Assembly: GCA_016706255.1 (NCBI GenBank)
Contig: JADJJZ010000015.1
Span: 12,929-76,928 of the forward strand
Direction of reading: 5' to 3'
DNA length: 64,000 bases
Source: Bacteroidota bacterium
Lineage (GTDB): Bacteria; Bacteroidota; Bacteroidia; Chitinophagales; BACL12
Under the pieces are notes generated by a model. The model had not been told where the DNA came from. It saw only the letters and a program-made list of their open reading frames with translations, and ran no database searches. The position numbers were made by a program, and so were the translations under genes. Below, one piece after another: positions 51,463-61,046 of this stretch; the first letter of the stretch is position 1; each line of letters starts with the position of its first letter.

Positions 51463-52580
51463 TTATAAATATTTAAAATAAATAAATTTCGGACGATAAA
51501 TTCTGGCATCATCAAATAAATCGAAAAAGTTGGTGCTGTTTTCGTTATACGATAATAAAATATAACCATCACCTGCAGTAAATTGCGGATGGACAAATGC
51601 ATTATATGTCCATGTTGCTCCACCTGTTTCAGGTGTTACATAAACAGTCTGGCGTTTTTCCATGGTCCGGTTGCTGCTGTTGCTTCCCAGGTATAAATAT
51701 TCGGACTAAATAAATCTTCCTGTGTAACCAGTCGATATTTTTCACCGGAATAAAATACTGCAAACTGTGCTGAAGTTTCAACAGGTAAACCACTTTGTTT
51801 TTCGAGGCGACCAACATTGGTAGCCGGTTCGGTAGTAACCCATGATGTGCCATTCCAAAATTCAGGGGCTGCAGTAATATTTGTTGCCGGGTAACGGCTT
51901 ACGTGTGCATATTTAGTTAAAAATGCCTGTTCAGCACCATACACATAAATATATCCGCCATCTTCCAAAATAGATGCGCCCCATAAAATATCATTGTTGG
52001 TATAAACTGTAGTTCTGGAAGTTTCTGTAATAGTTGGCAAACTAAACGTAACTAAATCGGTGCGGACATAGGCAAAATCAAAACCATCAGGTCCTGTGCG
52101 AATAAAATACATGAAAAAAACGTATAAATTTTCTCCAATCACGGTTCCATCTCCGGGCCAATACCATTCATCTGATGGATTATCGGTATCAACCAAAGCT
52201 TGAGGTGCATCTATGGTATTACCGCAAAGGGTTGTCATAGTTGGTCCTGCCTGCACCATAAATGTATTTCGAATAAGACTTGAACTTGGTCTGCTGTAAT
52301 CCGCATAAACGGTATCTAAAAATGAATCGCCAAACATCCAAACAGTTCTGCCATCCGGTAAAGCCACTGAGTAAGTTGCGTCACCACCGGTCCAACCATT
52401 GCCAAAACGATTGAATAAGGTATTGAATTTATTTGCCGATTTAGTGGAAACCCCTGCCAGCGCATATTCCGGATCATCGGGATTGTCTGTTAAATCCGGA
52501 GTTATTACTTCTTTACAAGAGCTTATTATTAGTATAATAGCTAAAACAGGGATATAGGTAATTTTTAATAGCCTGAACAT
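51463..52580 (-). CDS. Lipoprotein with DUF5005/DUF4185-like propeller, frameshifted
   Basis: The main frame (52580-51636, 314 residues) starts with a lipoprotein leader (lipobox IISSC) and has WTGGDATYSVALPDGRTVWMFGDSFLDTVY, a signature of DUF5005/DUF4185 propellers, and IYTWEATAATGPW near its end. In the T5 run 51655-51659 one base is missing; restoring it continues into QTVYVTPETGGATWTYNAFVHPQFTAGDGYILLSYNEN to the stop at 51463. The fold is a five-bladed propeller akin to GH43-type glycosidases, but no catalytic role is known. It stands alone on the minus strand. Confidence 0.65.
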
Positions 52581-52644
52581 AGATTAATATTGTTTGTTTT
52601 AAATTGTTAAGAATAAAAATACATGATTTTACCTAATTGACCCG

Positions 52645-52652
52645 TACTTTTG
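52645..52652 (+). promoter_or_regulatory. Candidate -7 box of ctaA
   Basis: TACTTTTG matches the -7 consensus and ends 11 bases before the ATG at 52664. No clear -33 element was found. Confidence 0.4.
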
Positions 52653-52663
52653 CCTAAACTTCA

Positions 52664-53695
52664 ATGCGTATGAAAAGTGTAAGAATTTGGTTGTGGACAG
52701 GCGTATTTATGGTTTTGATACAGGTGATGCTGGGTGGTATTACCCGGCTGACAGAGTCAGGTTTGTCTATTACTGAATGGGATGTAGTAATGGGCAGTTT
52801 TCCGCCAACAAATGATGCTGCTTGGCAAAAAGAATTTGATCAGTATCAGTCATCTGCACAATTCGAAAAAATAAATAACGATTTTACGGTTGAGCAGTTT
52901 AAAAGTATTTTTTGGTGGGAATTTATTCATCGTTTATGGGCTCGGTTAATCGGCTTTGTTTTTTTATTTCCTTTTATATTTTTCGTTATTAAAAAACAAT
53001 TTAATGGCAGTTGGATTCGCAAATTACTGGTTATTTTTTTATTGGGCGGATTGCAGGGATTTGTAGGCTGGGTAATGGTTGCGAGCGGTTTGGATGGGGA
53101 CCCGTGGGTAGATCCGAGTAAACTTACCATACATTTAATGCTTGCTTTAATTGTATATATGTATCTGATTTGGCTTGCATTATCGTATCGTAAAAAAGCT
53201 ATTATTACCGAACATCCTACAGCCCATAAAAATATTAAATGGGTATTAGCATTTATTTTAATTCAAATTGCTTTGGGTGGATTAATGGCAGGAACAGATG
53301 CCGGAAGATTGTATAATACCTACCCGCTTATGAATGGACAATTTATGCCTGATGGTACCTTTCATAATGTTTTTGGGGCAGATAAATTAGTTGCACTTAC
53401 AACGGAAATAAATTTTTTGCATCGCACCTTTGCCCTAGTGGTGGCTATTTCAATATTATTGTTTTGGAAACAACAACGCAAATTCAGTTCACCAACTGTT
53501 CACCGGCTAAATAATTTATTATTAGGCGGATTGGTTTTACAATTTTTACTGGGTGTATTCACTTTACTCGGTTCAAGCGTTCATATTCCGGTGTTTTTAG
53601 GCGTGGCACATCAGTTAACAGCTTGTTTACTGTTGGGCGTTGCTGTGGCTATTCTATTTTATTCCAAAGCCAGAGCGGGATACAGCCCGAATTAA
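52664..53695 (+). CDS. ctaA: Heme A synthase (COX15/CtaA)
   Basis: 343 residues from ATG 52664; a second ATG at 52670 (MKSVRI) is equally possible. Eight membrane helices are visible. The four heme-ligand His sit in EFIHRLWARLIG, KLTIHLMLAL, NFLHRTFALVV and LGVAHQLTACL, as in the COX15/CtaA family; the GGITRLTESGLSITEWDVVMGSFPP block is diagnostic. It oxidises heme O to heme A at the inner membrane for cytochrome c oxidase. Its presence implies aerobic respiration with a heme A oxidase. No cytochrome oxidase genes are in the window. Confidence 0.95.
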   Translation: MRMKSVRIWLWTGVFMVLIQVMLGGITRLTESGLSITEWDVVMGSFPPTNDAAWQKEFDQYQSSAQFEKINNDFTVEQFKSIFWWEFIHRLWARLIGFVFLFPFIFFVIKKQFNGSWIRKLLVIFLLGGLQGFVGWVMVASGLDGDPWVDPSKLTIHLMLALIVYMYLIWLALSYRKKAIITEHPTAHKNIKWVLAFILIQIALGGLMAGTDAGRLYNTYPLMNGQFMPDGTFHNVFGADKLVALTTEINFLHRTFALVVAISILLFWKQQRKFSSPTVHRLNNLLLGGLVLQFLLGVFTLLGSSVHIPVFLGVAHQLTACLLLGVAVAILFYSKARAGYSPN

Positions 53696-53750
53696 TTACA
53701 GAATAATAACCTGAGCGTTCACTTCATGCGGCTATAAAAATCCGAACACC

Positions 53751-53758
53751 TATCTTTG
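53751..53758 (+). promoter_or_regulatory. Candidate -7 box of rfbA
   Basis: TATCTTTG matches the -7 consensus 17 bases before the GTG start. No clear -33 element was found. Confidence 0.35.
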
Positions 53759-53775
53759 CCTTAAAACATTCAACT

Positions 53776-54634
53776 GTGAAAGGAATTATTCTTGCAGGAG
53801 GATCAGGAACACGACTGCATCCCATTACCCTGGCTATCAGTAAACAATTGATGCCGATTTATGATAAACCCATGATTTATTACCCGCTGTCTACCCTTAT
53901 GATGGCCGGAATTAAGGATATCTTGATTATTTCAACCCCTTACGACCTGCCGGGTTTCCAGCGTTTATTGGGCGATGGCTCGCGTATTGGCTGTAATTTT
54001 TCCTATAAGGAGCAACCTTCTCCGGACGGTTTGGCACAGGCTTTTACTTTGGGGGCTGATTTTATTGGCAATGACAAAGCGGCGCTGGTGCTTGGGGATA
54101 ATATTTTCACGGCGTGGGTATGGAGAATTACTTACAGCTAACAACAACCCTGATGGCGGAATTATTTATGCTTACCATGTAAGTGACCCTGAGCGTTATG
54201 GGGTGGTAGATTTTGATGAGGCTGGAAATGTTTTAAGTATTGAAGAAAAGCCACAACAACCTAAATCGAATTATGCCGTTCCGGGATTATATTTTTATGA
54301 TAATGATGTAGTTGATATTGCGAAAAATTTAAAACCTAGTCCCCTGGCAGAATATGAAATTACTGATGTAAACAAAGAATATTTAAATCGCGGTAAATTA
54401 AAAGTAAGTGTTTTGCCAAGAGGTACAGCATGGTTTGATACCGGTACTTTCGATTCATTGATGGCAGCCAGCACTTTTATTCAATTAATAGAACAACGTC
54501 AGGGATTAAATATCGGATGTATTGAAGAAATTGCATTCCGTAAAAAATTCATTCAGGCAGAACAACTTGAAAAAATTGCACAGCCATTAATGAAAAGCGG
54601 ATATGGTCAATATTTAATGCGCTTAATAAAATAA
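53776..54634 (+). CDS. rfbA: Glucose-1-phosphate thymidylyltransferase, frameshifted
   Basis: GTG start. The first frame (53776-54141) gives KGIILAGGSGTRLHPITLAISKQLMPIYDKPMIYYPLSTLMMAGIKDILIISTP and LGDNIF. Near 54104-54112 the frame breaks, and a second frame continues GYGELLTANNNPDGGIIYAYHVSDPERYGVVDFDEAGNVLSIEEKP through TAWFDTGTFDSLMAAS to the stop. Two missing bases in short runs (T4 and GG) restore LGDNIFHGRGYGELL, close to the family's LGDNIFYGHG. The repaired product has family length (about 287 residues). It makes dTDP-glucose from dTTP and glucose-1-phosphate for dTDP-sugar synthesis. galE follows 37 bases later. Confidence 0.85.
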
Positions 54635-54671
54635 ATTTTTGTTTGAATTAACAATATAAATTATATATCAA

Positions 54672-55705
54672 TTGTCATCACAAAAAACAATACTCTTAAC
54701 CGGCGGCTGCGGATACATTGGCTCACATACAGCAATTGATCTGCTTCAGAAGGGATACAACGTGATATCAATAGATAATTTATCCCGTTCAAAACAATTT
54801 GTTCCCGAGCGAATTAAAAGTATAACCGAAAAGATTTTATCAATTACCGTGTAGACTTACGCGATTTACCTAAAATAAGAACCTTAATTCATAACCATCC
54901 GAATATAGATGGCATTATACATTTTGCTGCGTTTAAATCGGTGGGCGAATCGATGTTAAAACCATTGATTTATTTTGATAATAATGTAAATTCAACCATA
55001 AATATTTTACGTATTGCTGAGGAATATAATATACCAAATTTTGTATTTTCTTCATCCTGCAGTGTATATGGTAACACTACTGAATTACCGGTAAGTGAAT
55101 TTACGCCATTATCATCACCTGAATCGCCATACGGATGGTCGAAATTAGTTTCGGAACAAATGATTGCGGCGCATGCAAAAACATCTGAGATAAAATTTAT
55201 TGCTTTACGCTACTTCAACCCGGTTGGTGCACATGACAGTGGTAAAATCGGAGAAATTCCATTTGCTGAACCTGAAAATCTGGTTCCCAATATTACACAA
55301 ACTGCTATTGGCAAAAAAGAACAGTTTATTGTAAACGGAAGTGATTACAATACCCAAGATGGCAGTTGTGTACGTGATTATGTGCATGTAATGGATATTG
55401 CTGAAGCGCATACGCTGGCTTTACAATTTCAAATGGAAGGCAAACAACATAAACCATTTGAAGTATTTAATTTAGGCAGCGGCAATGGCGTTAGCGTACT
55501 GGAATTAATTCATTCATTTGAAAAAATGAGTCAGTCAAAACTCAACTACGTTTTAGGCCCACGTCGCGATGGTGATGTAATTTCCATATACGCAGATAAT
55601 AAAAAAGCGATAGAAACACTACAGTGGAATGCCAAGCGCAACCTTGATGCAATGATGTTATCTGCATGGAATTGGGAGCAACAGTTGCAAAATGAGCAAT
55701 TGTGA
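54672..55705 (+). CDS. galE: UDP-glucose 4-epimerase, frameshifted
   Basis: TTG start. The N-terminal frame gives ILLTGGCGYIGSHTAIDLLQKG with the NAD-binding Gly motif. One A is missing in the A4 run at 54829-54832; restored, it reads DFINYRVDLRDLPKIRTLIHNHPNIDGIIHFAAFKSVGESMLKP and joins the 54941-55705 frame. The catalytic SSSCSVYG, YGWSKLVSE (Tyr/Lys) and VRDYVHVMDIAEAH are present. It interconverts UDP-glucose and UDP-galactose. About 344 residues after repair, family length. It follows rfbA in the same direction. Confidence 0.85.
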
Positions 55706-55719
55706 TATATTTTTAGATT

Positions 55720-56532
55720 ATGATGAGCGGATTGTTACTTTTTGATTTTGTGGAATTTTTTGGCCATACACCTACGGAGGCCGGAATAATTGTTTTTAAT
55801 CTTATTTTGATTGAAAGCATGTTAAGTGTTGATAATGCATTGGTTATGGGAACCATGGTAATGGATTTGCCTAAAAATCAGCGTGGTAAAGCATTACGAT
55901 ATGGTATTTTCGGAGCTTATTTTTTCCGAGGTATCGCCCTTTTACTTGCTGCCTGGTTAATGAAAATAGTTTGGTTAAAAGCGGTGGGGGGAATTTATTT
56001 ATTATATCTGGCATTCGATTTTTTCAGAAGTAAATCTACTGTTTCAACTGAGGATGATACTTTAAATAAACAAACAAACTGGTTTTATAAAATACCGTTG
56101 GTCGCATTGGAAATTTTTGGAGCACTGTGATATTGGTAAATATCATGGATCTAGCATTTTCTATTGATAATGTGTTTGCTGCTGTTGCATATACTGATAA
56201 TATTTACCTTGTTTGTTTAGGTGTTTTTATTGGAATATTAGCTATCCGGTTTGTGGCGCAGGGCGTAATAAAACTTTTAGAAAAATTTACATTTTTAAAT
56301 ACTTCCGCTTTTTTAATTATTGCGTTATTAGGCGTAAAACTGGTATTGTCGTTTGCCTGTCACGAAATTGGCAGAGATACTGCTTTATGTAAATTTATGG
56401 AAAGTGAAAAAAACAGATTTATATTTTTCAATAATGACAGTAGCAATTTTTATTGTTCCCGTTTTAACCAGTTGGTTATTTAATTTCCCAAAAAGAACAA
56501 TAAGTTCAGAATCTAAGCAAACAGAAAATTAA
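55720..56532 (+). CDS. TerC family membrane protein, two frameshifts
   Basis: Frame 1 (55720-56130) has VFNLILIESMLSVDNALVMGTMVMDLP, the TerC signature with acidic residues in the membrane. At the GG pair 56119-56120 one G is missing; restoring it gives LEIFGSTVILVNIMDLAFSIDNVFAAVAYTDN. At the A7 run 56407-56413 there is one extra A, and removing it continues TDLYFSIMTVAIFIVPVLTSWLF to a stop at 56532. The repaired protein (about 270 residues) has nine membrane helices. TerC proteins are linked to metal export (Mn) and to protein secretion. A TMEM175 gene follows 27 bases later. Confidence 0.8.
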
Positions 56533-56559
56533 TCAGGCATACACAAAATTTCATTTTTC

Positions 56560-57137
56560 ATGACAAAAACAGATTGGTAGCATTCAGCGATGGTGTTATT
56601 GCAATTATTATCACCATTATGGTATTGGAATTAAAAATTCCGCATGACGCAAGCTGGCATGCATTAAGTGAATTAATACCTATAGCACTAAGTTATGTAA
56701 TGAGTTTTATTAATATTGGCATTTACTGGGGTAATCATCACCATTTATTACATACTGCTAAACGTGTAAACAGTGGAATCATCTGGTCGAATTTAAATTT
56801 ATTATTCTGGTTATCATTAATGCCATTTGCAACTGCGTGGATGGGCGAAAATGATTTTGCACCTAATACCGTTGCTGTTTATAGTGCGGTATTATTGCTT
56901 TGCGGGGCGAGTTATTATATTTTGCAAAAATGTATTATGGCTGATTACAAAGAGTCTTCACCATTAATTGATGCTTTGCAAAAACAAACATTAAAAGCGA
57001 ATATTTCTACACTTAGTTATGCTATAGCAATTCCATTATCATATGTGCACACTGCAATAAGTGGTGCTTTAATTGTAATGGTAGCTTTGCTTTGGCTGAT
57101 ACCGGATAAAAATATTGAACGCGCTATTAAAGATTAA
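56560..57137 (+). CDS. TMEM175 family potassium channel, frameshifted at its start
   Basis: The main frame opens at a TTG at 56574 (VAFSDGVIAIIITIMVLELKIP), which is inside the family's helix 1. The ATG at 56560 starts MTK and is out of frame; one more A in the A5 run at 56565-56569 gives MTKNRLVAFSDG, the typical prokaryotic TMEM175 start. FSDG and GIYWGNHHHLLHTAKRV are the diagnostic blocks, and six membrane helices are visible. Bacterial TMEM175 forms tetrameric K+ channels. It follows the TerC gene and is convergent with the saccharopine dehydrogenase-like gene, with no gap. Confidence 0.85.
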
Positions 57138-58262
57138 TCAGGATACGGTTAGCTTGTACTGAATATTGCGCGCTGCTAAATACGCCATCATATCTTTAAA
57201 ATTATTTTCATCTTCACCAACAAACTCAGGTGTGCTTACACCTTTACGTGTGAATTTATTATCGAGAATTAATCGTGCTGCACCTGTGCAGGTATAACCT
57301 GTTGTGCGTGCCATTGATGAAGTTTTAGTGTTCACATCATAACGGTCGAGGAGGTCGTAAGTATATGTTTTGTTTACACCATTTTCTTTACCGGAAACGA
57401 TAACACGCATTACGGTAAATTCATTTTCTTCATCACCTAATTTCCATTTTGGAAATAATAATTTTGCAGTAACATCTAAAGGACGAATTAAAGTGCCTTT
57501 TACCATAATTTCCTCCTTACTAAAAAATCCGGTTTCGCGCATCACACGCATTAATTCAATATGACCCGGATAACGTAAAGTGCGTTCAATCATATTTGGA
57601 ATATGCGGCATAGTTTTGATTAATGAACGTAAACCATCAGAATTAAAAGCTTCCAAAGTTCCTATTTCATTAAAGTCCATTAATTCCGGTTCGCTTAATG
57701 CAGGTTTAATCACAATTTTATTTTCCTTAACAAAACGAGCGGGTCTTGTATATTCTTCTAACACATCAATAGGTGAAAATGGAGCTTTATATTCATAAGG
57801 CCAGATACGCGCAGCAGGTAAACCACCAACGAGACAAATGAAATCAGAAACTTCCATACGTTTGTTGTGGTAGCCTAAAATAATATTGTCCATGCCCGGT
57901 GCAACACCAATATCCATTACAGCAGTTACATTATTTTTTTTCGCTAGTTCGTCTAACACAAAAGGATCCTCATCAAAAAATGAAATATCGCTGGTATTTT
58001 TACCTGATTCAATTACTGTTTTAAATGTTTCGAATCCCATAAATCCCGGAACGGCGCCAATAACAAGGTCTTTATCGGCAATTAATGATTTAATTTTTTC
58101 TTTATCACTTAAATCTGCCTGAATGGTTTCAATACCATAAGGTTTTAAACGGTTTAAATTTTCATCACTGATATCTGCAGAGGTAACGGCAAAATCTTTA
58201 CTTAAATCAATAGCCATGGCACGACCAACCATACCTGCACCGAGAACGATAATTTTTTTCAT
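57138..58262 (-). CDS. Saccharopine dehydrogenase-like oxidoreductase
   Basis: 374 residues. The Rossmann motif is KKIIVLGAGMVGRAMAIDLS. DKDLVIGAVPGFMGFETFKTVIESGKNTSDISFFDEDPF, AVMDIGVAPGMDNIILGY and the C-terminal MVKGTLIRPLD...MARTTGYTCTGAARLIL follow the saccharopine/lysine dehydrogenase family. Members form or split a C-N bond at the lysine side chain or oxidise lysine with NAD(P). It is the last gene after the ATP-grasp and ATP-grasp-SET genes (37-base gap), so its substrate is probably the product of those enzymes or the lysine-type amino acid they use, which is inference. Lysine catabolism alone is the conservative alternative. Confidence 0.85.
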   Translation of the reverse strand: MKKIIVLGAGMVGRAMAIDLSKDFAVTSADISDENLNRLKPYGIETIQADLSDKEKIKSLIADKDLVIGAVPGFMGFETFKTVIESGKNTSDISFFDEDPFVLDELAKKNNVTAVMDIGVAPGMDNIILGYHNKRMEVSDFICLVGGLPAARIWPYEYKAPFSPIDVLEEYTRPARFVKENKIVIKPALSEPELMDFNEIGTLEAFNSDGLRSLIKTMPHIPNMIERTLRYPGHIELMRVMRETGFFSKEEIMVKGTLIRPLDVTAKLLFPKWKLGDEENEFTVMRVIVSGKENGVNKTYTYDLLDRYDVNTKTSSMARTTGYTCTGAARLILDNKFTRKGVSTPEFVGEDENNFKDMMAYLAARNIQYKLTVS

Positions 58263-58299
58263 AAGTATAAATTAATTCCGCAAAAATAATCAACAAAAA

Positions 58300-59778
58300 T
58301 TAACCTCTTCTTTTAGCGGCAATATTTGTTATAGAATTACCGGGAGTGCCTTTAATTAAACCGCGACAGGAAGGATGACCACAGCGGCACTGAAAAGGTT
58401 CCATGTTTTCGTCAAGAAAAGTTGTGTAATCGAGCGTAAGTTCTTCGCCAATTTGAATATCGCGCAAGGCATTTACATTTAATCCGTCGTAAGCTGTATT
58501 AGGTACGCAGCTGTGGTTTTGCGGCGCCCAGCCATTTGGGTCGTTATCCCACAATAAAAACACTTCGTTGCTGATGGGGTAGGCATAACGGCGAAAAACT
58601 TCCTTTGCTTCTTCCGACCAGTGTTTTTCAACATACTGTTTTGTTACAATACGCTGAGCTGATTCTTCTCCGGGAAAAATAATTTCATCTTTATAAATAA
58701 CTCTTGTAGCAAAAATGCCATAACCCGCTTTTGAATTTCCCTGTAATTGAAATGCTTTATGTGTGCGACGGAAGCGTACAATTCCTTCTTTAATTATGAG
58801 TTGTAAAAATCCTTTTTGCCCTAATCCATCTTCGCGCAAAACATAATCTGCAGAACCTTCATAACCATCTTTATAAAAAACGGAACAGGTAAAATTAATT
58901 TCGAGAAAAAATAATTCACCTTTATCGTTCATTCTAAAATCGAGGCGTGCATATCCAACACCATTAAATCCTTCAAAAATTTGCCGTGTTGCAGTATGCA
59001 GTTTTTGTATCAGTGCAACATCGTTTACAGGAATATTTGCAGTAGGATGTAATTCAGAAGTTTTTAACGAATATGTTTTAAAAGAAAAATTTTCCGGAAA
59101 AATATATTCTATTGGTTTAAATAAATATGGATTTGACCGGTCGTAAGGATTAGCCGCAATCATTACGGTAAATTCTCTTCCTGAAATATATTCTTCAACA
59201 AGTAAAGGTCCGTATTCTTCAATTATATTATTTACTTTATTGTGGAGCGATAACGTATCTTTTACCAGCGATTGATCATCTACCCCTAAACTATCGCCTG
59301 CTTTTGCCGGTTTAACGAACAATGGATAACTTAAATGTGCTGTTACGACATCCAGATTTTCATTTCCCGAGATCAGCGCAAATGGCGGGGTTTTAACACC
59401 CACGGTAAATGCAACATATTTCATGAGGTCTTTAGTGGGGTCGTATAATAATGAAGTTGGTCCTGTGAAAGGTAAACCCAATAATTCCATATAATAAATT
59501 ACATCTACTGACGGAATTGTCCAGTCGAGATAACCTTCACATAAATTGACGAAAATATCGAAGCCCTGTTTTTTTAATTCGCGTAATTGTTTGTAGGTAG
59601 TTAATTTATTTAAAAAAACGTGAACGAATTCTGCTTCAGGTAATAATGCTGATAAATCACGCGGAGGATCATAATATTGATAGTCAACATCAGAGGTTGA
59701 ATAATCAGGCTGGAGCACGCATATTTTCAGGCCTTTTCCATTTTCCGGTATTATTATATTATCAGCATTAATTTGCAA
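58300..59778 (-). CDS. ATP-grasp ligase fused to a SET methyltransferase domain
   Basis: 492 residues. Residues about 15-345 form a D-Ala-D-Ala ligase-type ATP-grasp: NLCEGYLDW, YPLFVKPAKAGDSLGV (ATP-binding Lys), LLVEEYISGREFTVMI and ARLDFRMNDKGELFFLEINFTCSV (Mg site, E293/N295). Residues about 345-478 form a SET domain: GYGIFATRVIYKDEI (S-adenosylmethionine loop), QNHSCVPN (N421-N427), GEELTLDY (444-451) and a post-SET zinc cluster C464-x-C466-x4-C471-R-G. SET domains methylate lysine side chains. A covalent fusion to an amide-bond ligase implies one substrate, perhaps a lysine-containing peptide or protein end. The first ATP-grasp gene is 17 bases upstream. Confidence 0.88.
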   Translation of the reverse strand: MQINADNIIIPENGKGLKICVLQPDYSTSDVDYQYYDPPRDLSALLPEAEFVHVFLNKLTTYKQLRELKKQGFDIFVNLCEGYLDWTIPSVDVIYYMELLGLPFTGPTSLLYDPTKDLMKYVAFTVGVKTPPFALISGNENLDVVTAHLSYPLFVKPAKAGDSLGVDDQSLVKDTLSLHNKVNNIIEEYGPLLVEEYISGREFTVMIAANPYDRSNPYLFKPIEYIFPENFSFKTYSLKTSELHPTANIPVNDVALIQKLHTATRQIFEGFNGVGYARLDFRMNDKGELFFLEINFTCSVFYKDGYEGSADYVLREDGLGQKGFLQLIIKEGIVRFRRTHKAFQLQGNSKAGYGIFATRVIYKDEIIFPGEESAQRIVTKQYVEKHWSEEAKEVFRRYAYPISNEVFLLWDNDPNGWAPQNHSCVPNTAYDGLNVNALRDIQIGEELTLDYTTFLDENMEPFQCRCGHPSCRGLIKGTPGNSITNIAAKRRG

Positions 59779-59795
59779 CGTATCGTATTTATTAA

Positions 59796-60983
59796 TTAAT
59801 AAGCTTTAACTAAAGCGGGCACTTTTCGTTTTCTGTTTTTTTTCATCCATCTCAATGTGGCATCATTAATTATTTCAACAACCATTTGTGCAAACGATTT
59901 ATTGCTATAACGTAAAATTGCTCCAATAGAAGTATAATTTTCATCTTCACTTAAACCACATTGCGCATTTACTTCCAATACTGCTATTCTACCTGTAAAT
60001 TTATCCATACGTAAATCAACGCGGGTATAACCTTTACCGCCATTGGACACATAAGCATCCCAACTAATTTTTTTTATTTTCCGGATTAAATTTTGTGGTG
60101 CAGCAGCGTATTGATAAAAATTTCCGTTATCGGGCATCGGTGTTTCATCTTCATAAATTTCCCATAAGCGGTCGAAGGATAAAAATTTTTCATTATCCGG
60201 TAAGGCTTCATGAAAAATACGTTCAACCGGTTCATACACCTGCATATTTTTTTGTTGGTCAGATGAACCTACCAGCATTGCTGTAAATTCCGGACCATTA
60301 ATGAACTCTTCCACCACAATTCCACCGCTTGATAATTGCCAGCCGCGATATCCATTAAACATTTTATGAATTTGTTCTTTTAACTCAGCTTCATTGTTGA
60401 CCACATTTTTAATACAAACACCCATGCTGCCACCTGAAACGGCAGGTTTAACAATAAGTGGTGCACCTAAACGTTCGAAAATTCCTGAAATATCCTGGTC
60501 AGGAGTTAAGATGGCTTCCCATTTTGCGGTTGGGACGCCGGCTAAATCGAAAGCTTCCTTCATGGTGATTTTGGAAGTGGTGATATTATAGAAATACGCA
60601 TCTGCGCCGGTATAAATCAGTCCTTTTGCTTCCAGTAAGTTAACAACTGATACACCTGGTGTTCCGTTAACTTCATCGCCATCGCAAATATTAAATACAA
60701 TAGGAAAGTTTACGCCGGTATTGCGTTCAATTACAATTTGGTCGATTACCTGCTTATACGATTGCATTGTAACCGGTTGCCAAACCCAGTTAACTCCAAG
60801 TTGCTCGAATGTTTTAGTGTATTCTGCAATACTTTGAGAAAAATCGTAATAATAATCCAGGTTGGGATCATTTGTTTCAAGATGTGGTGCCAGTACCCAT
60901 ACTTTAAGATGAGTTAGCGGGATGGACTCGTTAAGTTTAAAGGGAGTTTCTGAATGCGAGCCGTGTTCAGTGGTTAATTGCAT
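59796..60983 (-). CDS. ATP-grasp ligase (D-Ala-D-Ala ligase-like)
   Basis: 395 residues. LKVWVLAPHLETNDPNLDYYYDFSQ at the start, FNICDGDEVNGTPG (pre-ATP-grasp helix), PLIVKPAVSGGSMGV, VVEEFINGPEFTAMLV and TRVDLRMDKFTGRIAVLEVNAQCGLSEDENY (E337, N339) make a full ATP-grasp enzyme. The usual N-x-P-G after the Mg-binding Asn is here N339-A-Q-C342-G. It forms an amide bond between a carboxylate and an amine. It is upstream of the ATP-grasp-SET fusion (17-base gap), so the two ligases probably act in sequence. A basic C-terminal tail (MKKNRKRKVPALVK) follows. True D-Ala-D-Ala ligase function is unlikely, given the altered loop. Confidence 0.88.
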   Translation of the reverse strand: MQLTTEHGSHSETPFKLNESIPLTHLKVWVLAPHLETNDPNLDYYYDFSQSIAEYTKTFEQLGVNWVWQPVTMQSYKQVIDQIVIERNTGVNFPIVFNICDGDEVNGTPGVSVVNLLEAKGLIYTGADAYFYNITTSKITMKEAFDLAGVPTAKWEAILTPDQDISGIFERLGAPLIVKPAVSGGSMGVCIKNVVNNEAELKEQIHKMFNGYRGWQLSSGGIVVEEFINGPEFTAMLVGSSDQQKNMQVYEPVERIFHEALPDNEKFLSFDRLWEIYEDETPMPDNGNFYQYAAAPQNLIRKIKKISWDAYVSNGGKGYTRVDLRMDKFTGRIAVLEVNAQCGLSEDENYTSIGAILRYSNKSFAQMVVEIINDATLRWMKKNRKRKVPALVKAY

Positions 60984-61034
60984 GCGGTCGGGATGCTATG
61001 TTTTAGTTAATGTATTGTAAAAATAGTAATAAGC

Positions 61035-61046
61035 TGCACATGTGCA
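61035..61046. promoter_or_regulatory. Perfect 12-bp palindrome upstream of the ATP-grasp operon
   Basis: TGCACATGTGCA equals its reverse complement. It lies 52 bases upstream of the ATP-grasp start. A half-site GATGTGCA follows at about 61055-61062, consistent with a regulator site or a second degenerate copy. Confidence 0.4.

Noticed and set aside
55720..56483. Two adjacent TerC half-proteins acting as a heterodimer
   Set aside because: Restoring one G at 56119-56120 and removing one A at 56407 gives a complete TerC protein, and the second frame opens inside a membrane helix.
54104..56569. Programmed ribosomal frameshifting in rfbA, galE, terC and TMEM175
   Set aside because: The breaks lack a slippery heptamer with a downstream structure, are in different runs and directions, and affect four unrelated genes in a row, which fits sequencing error better.
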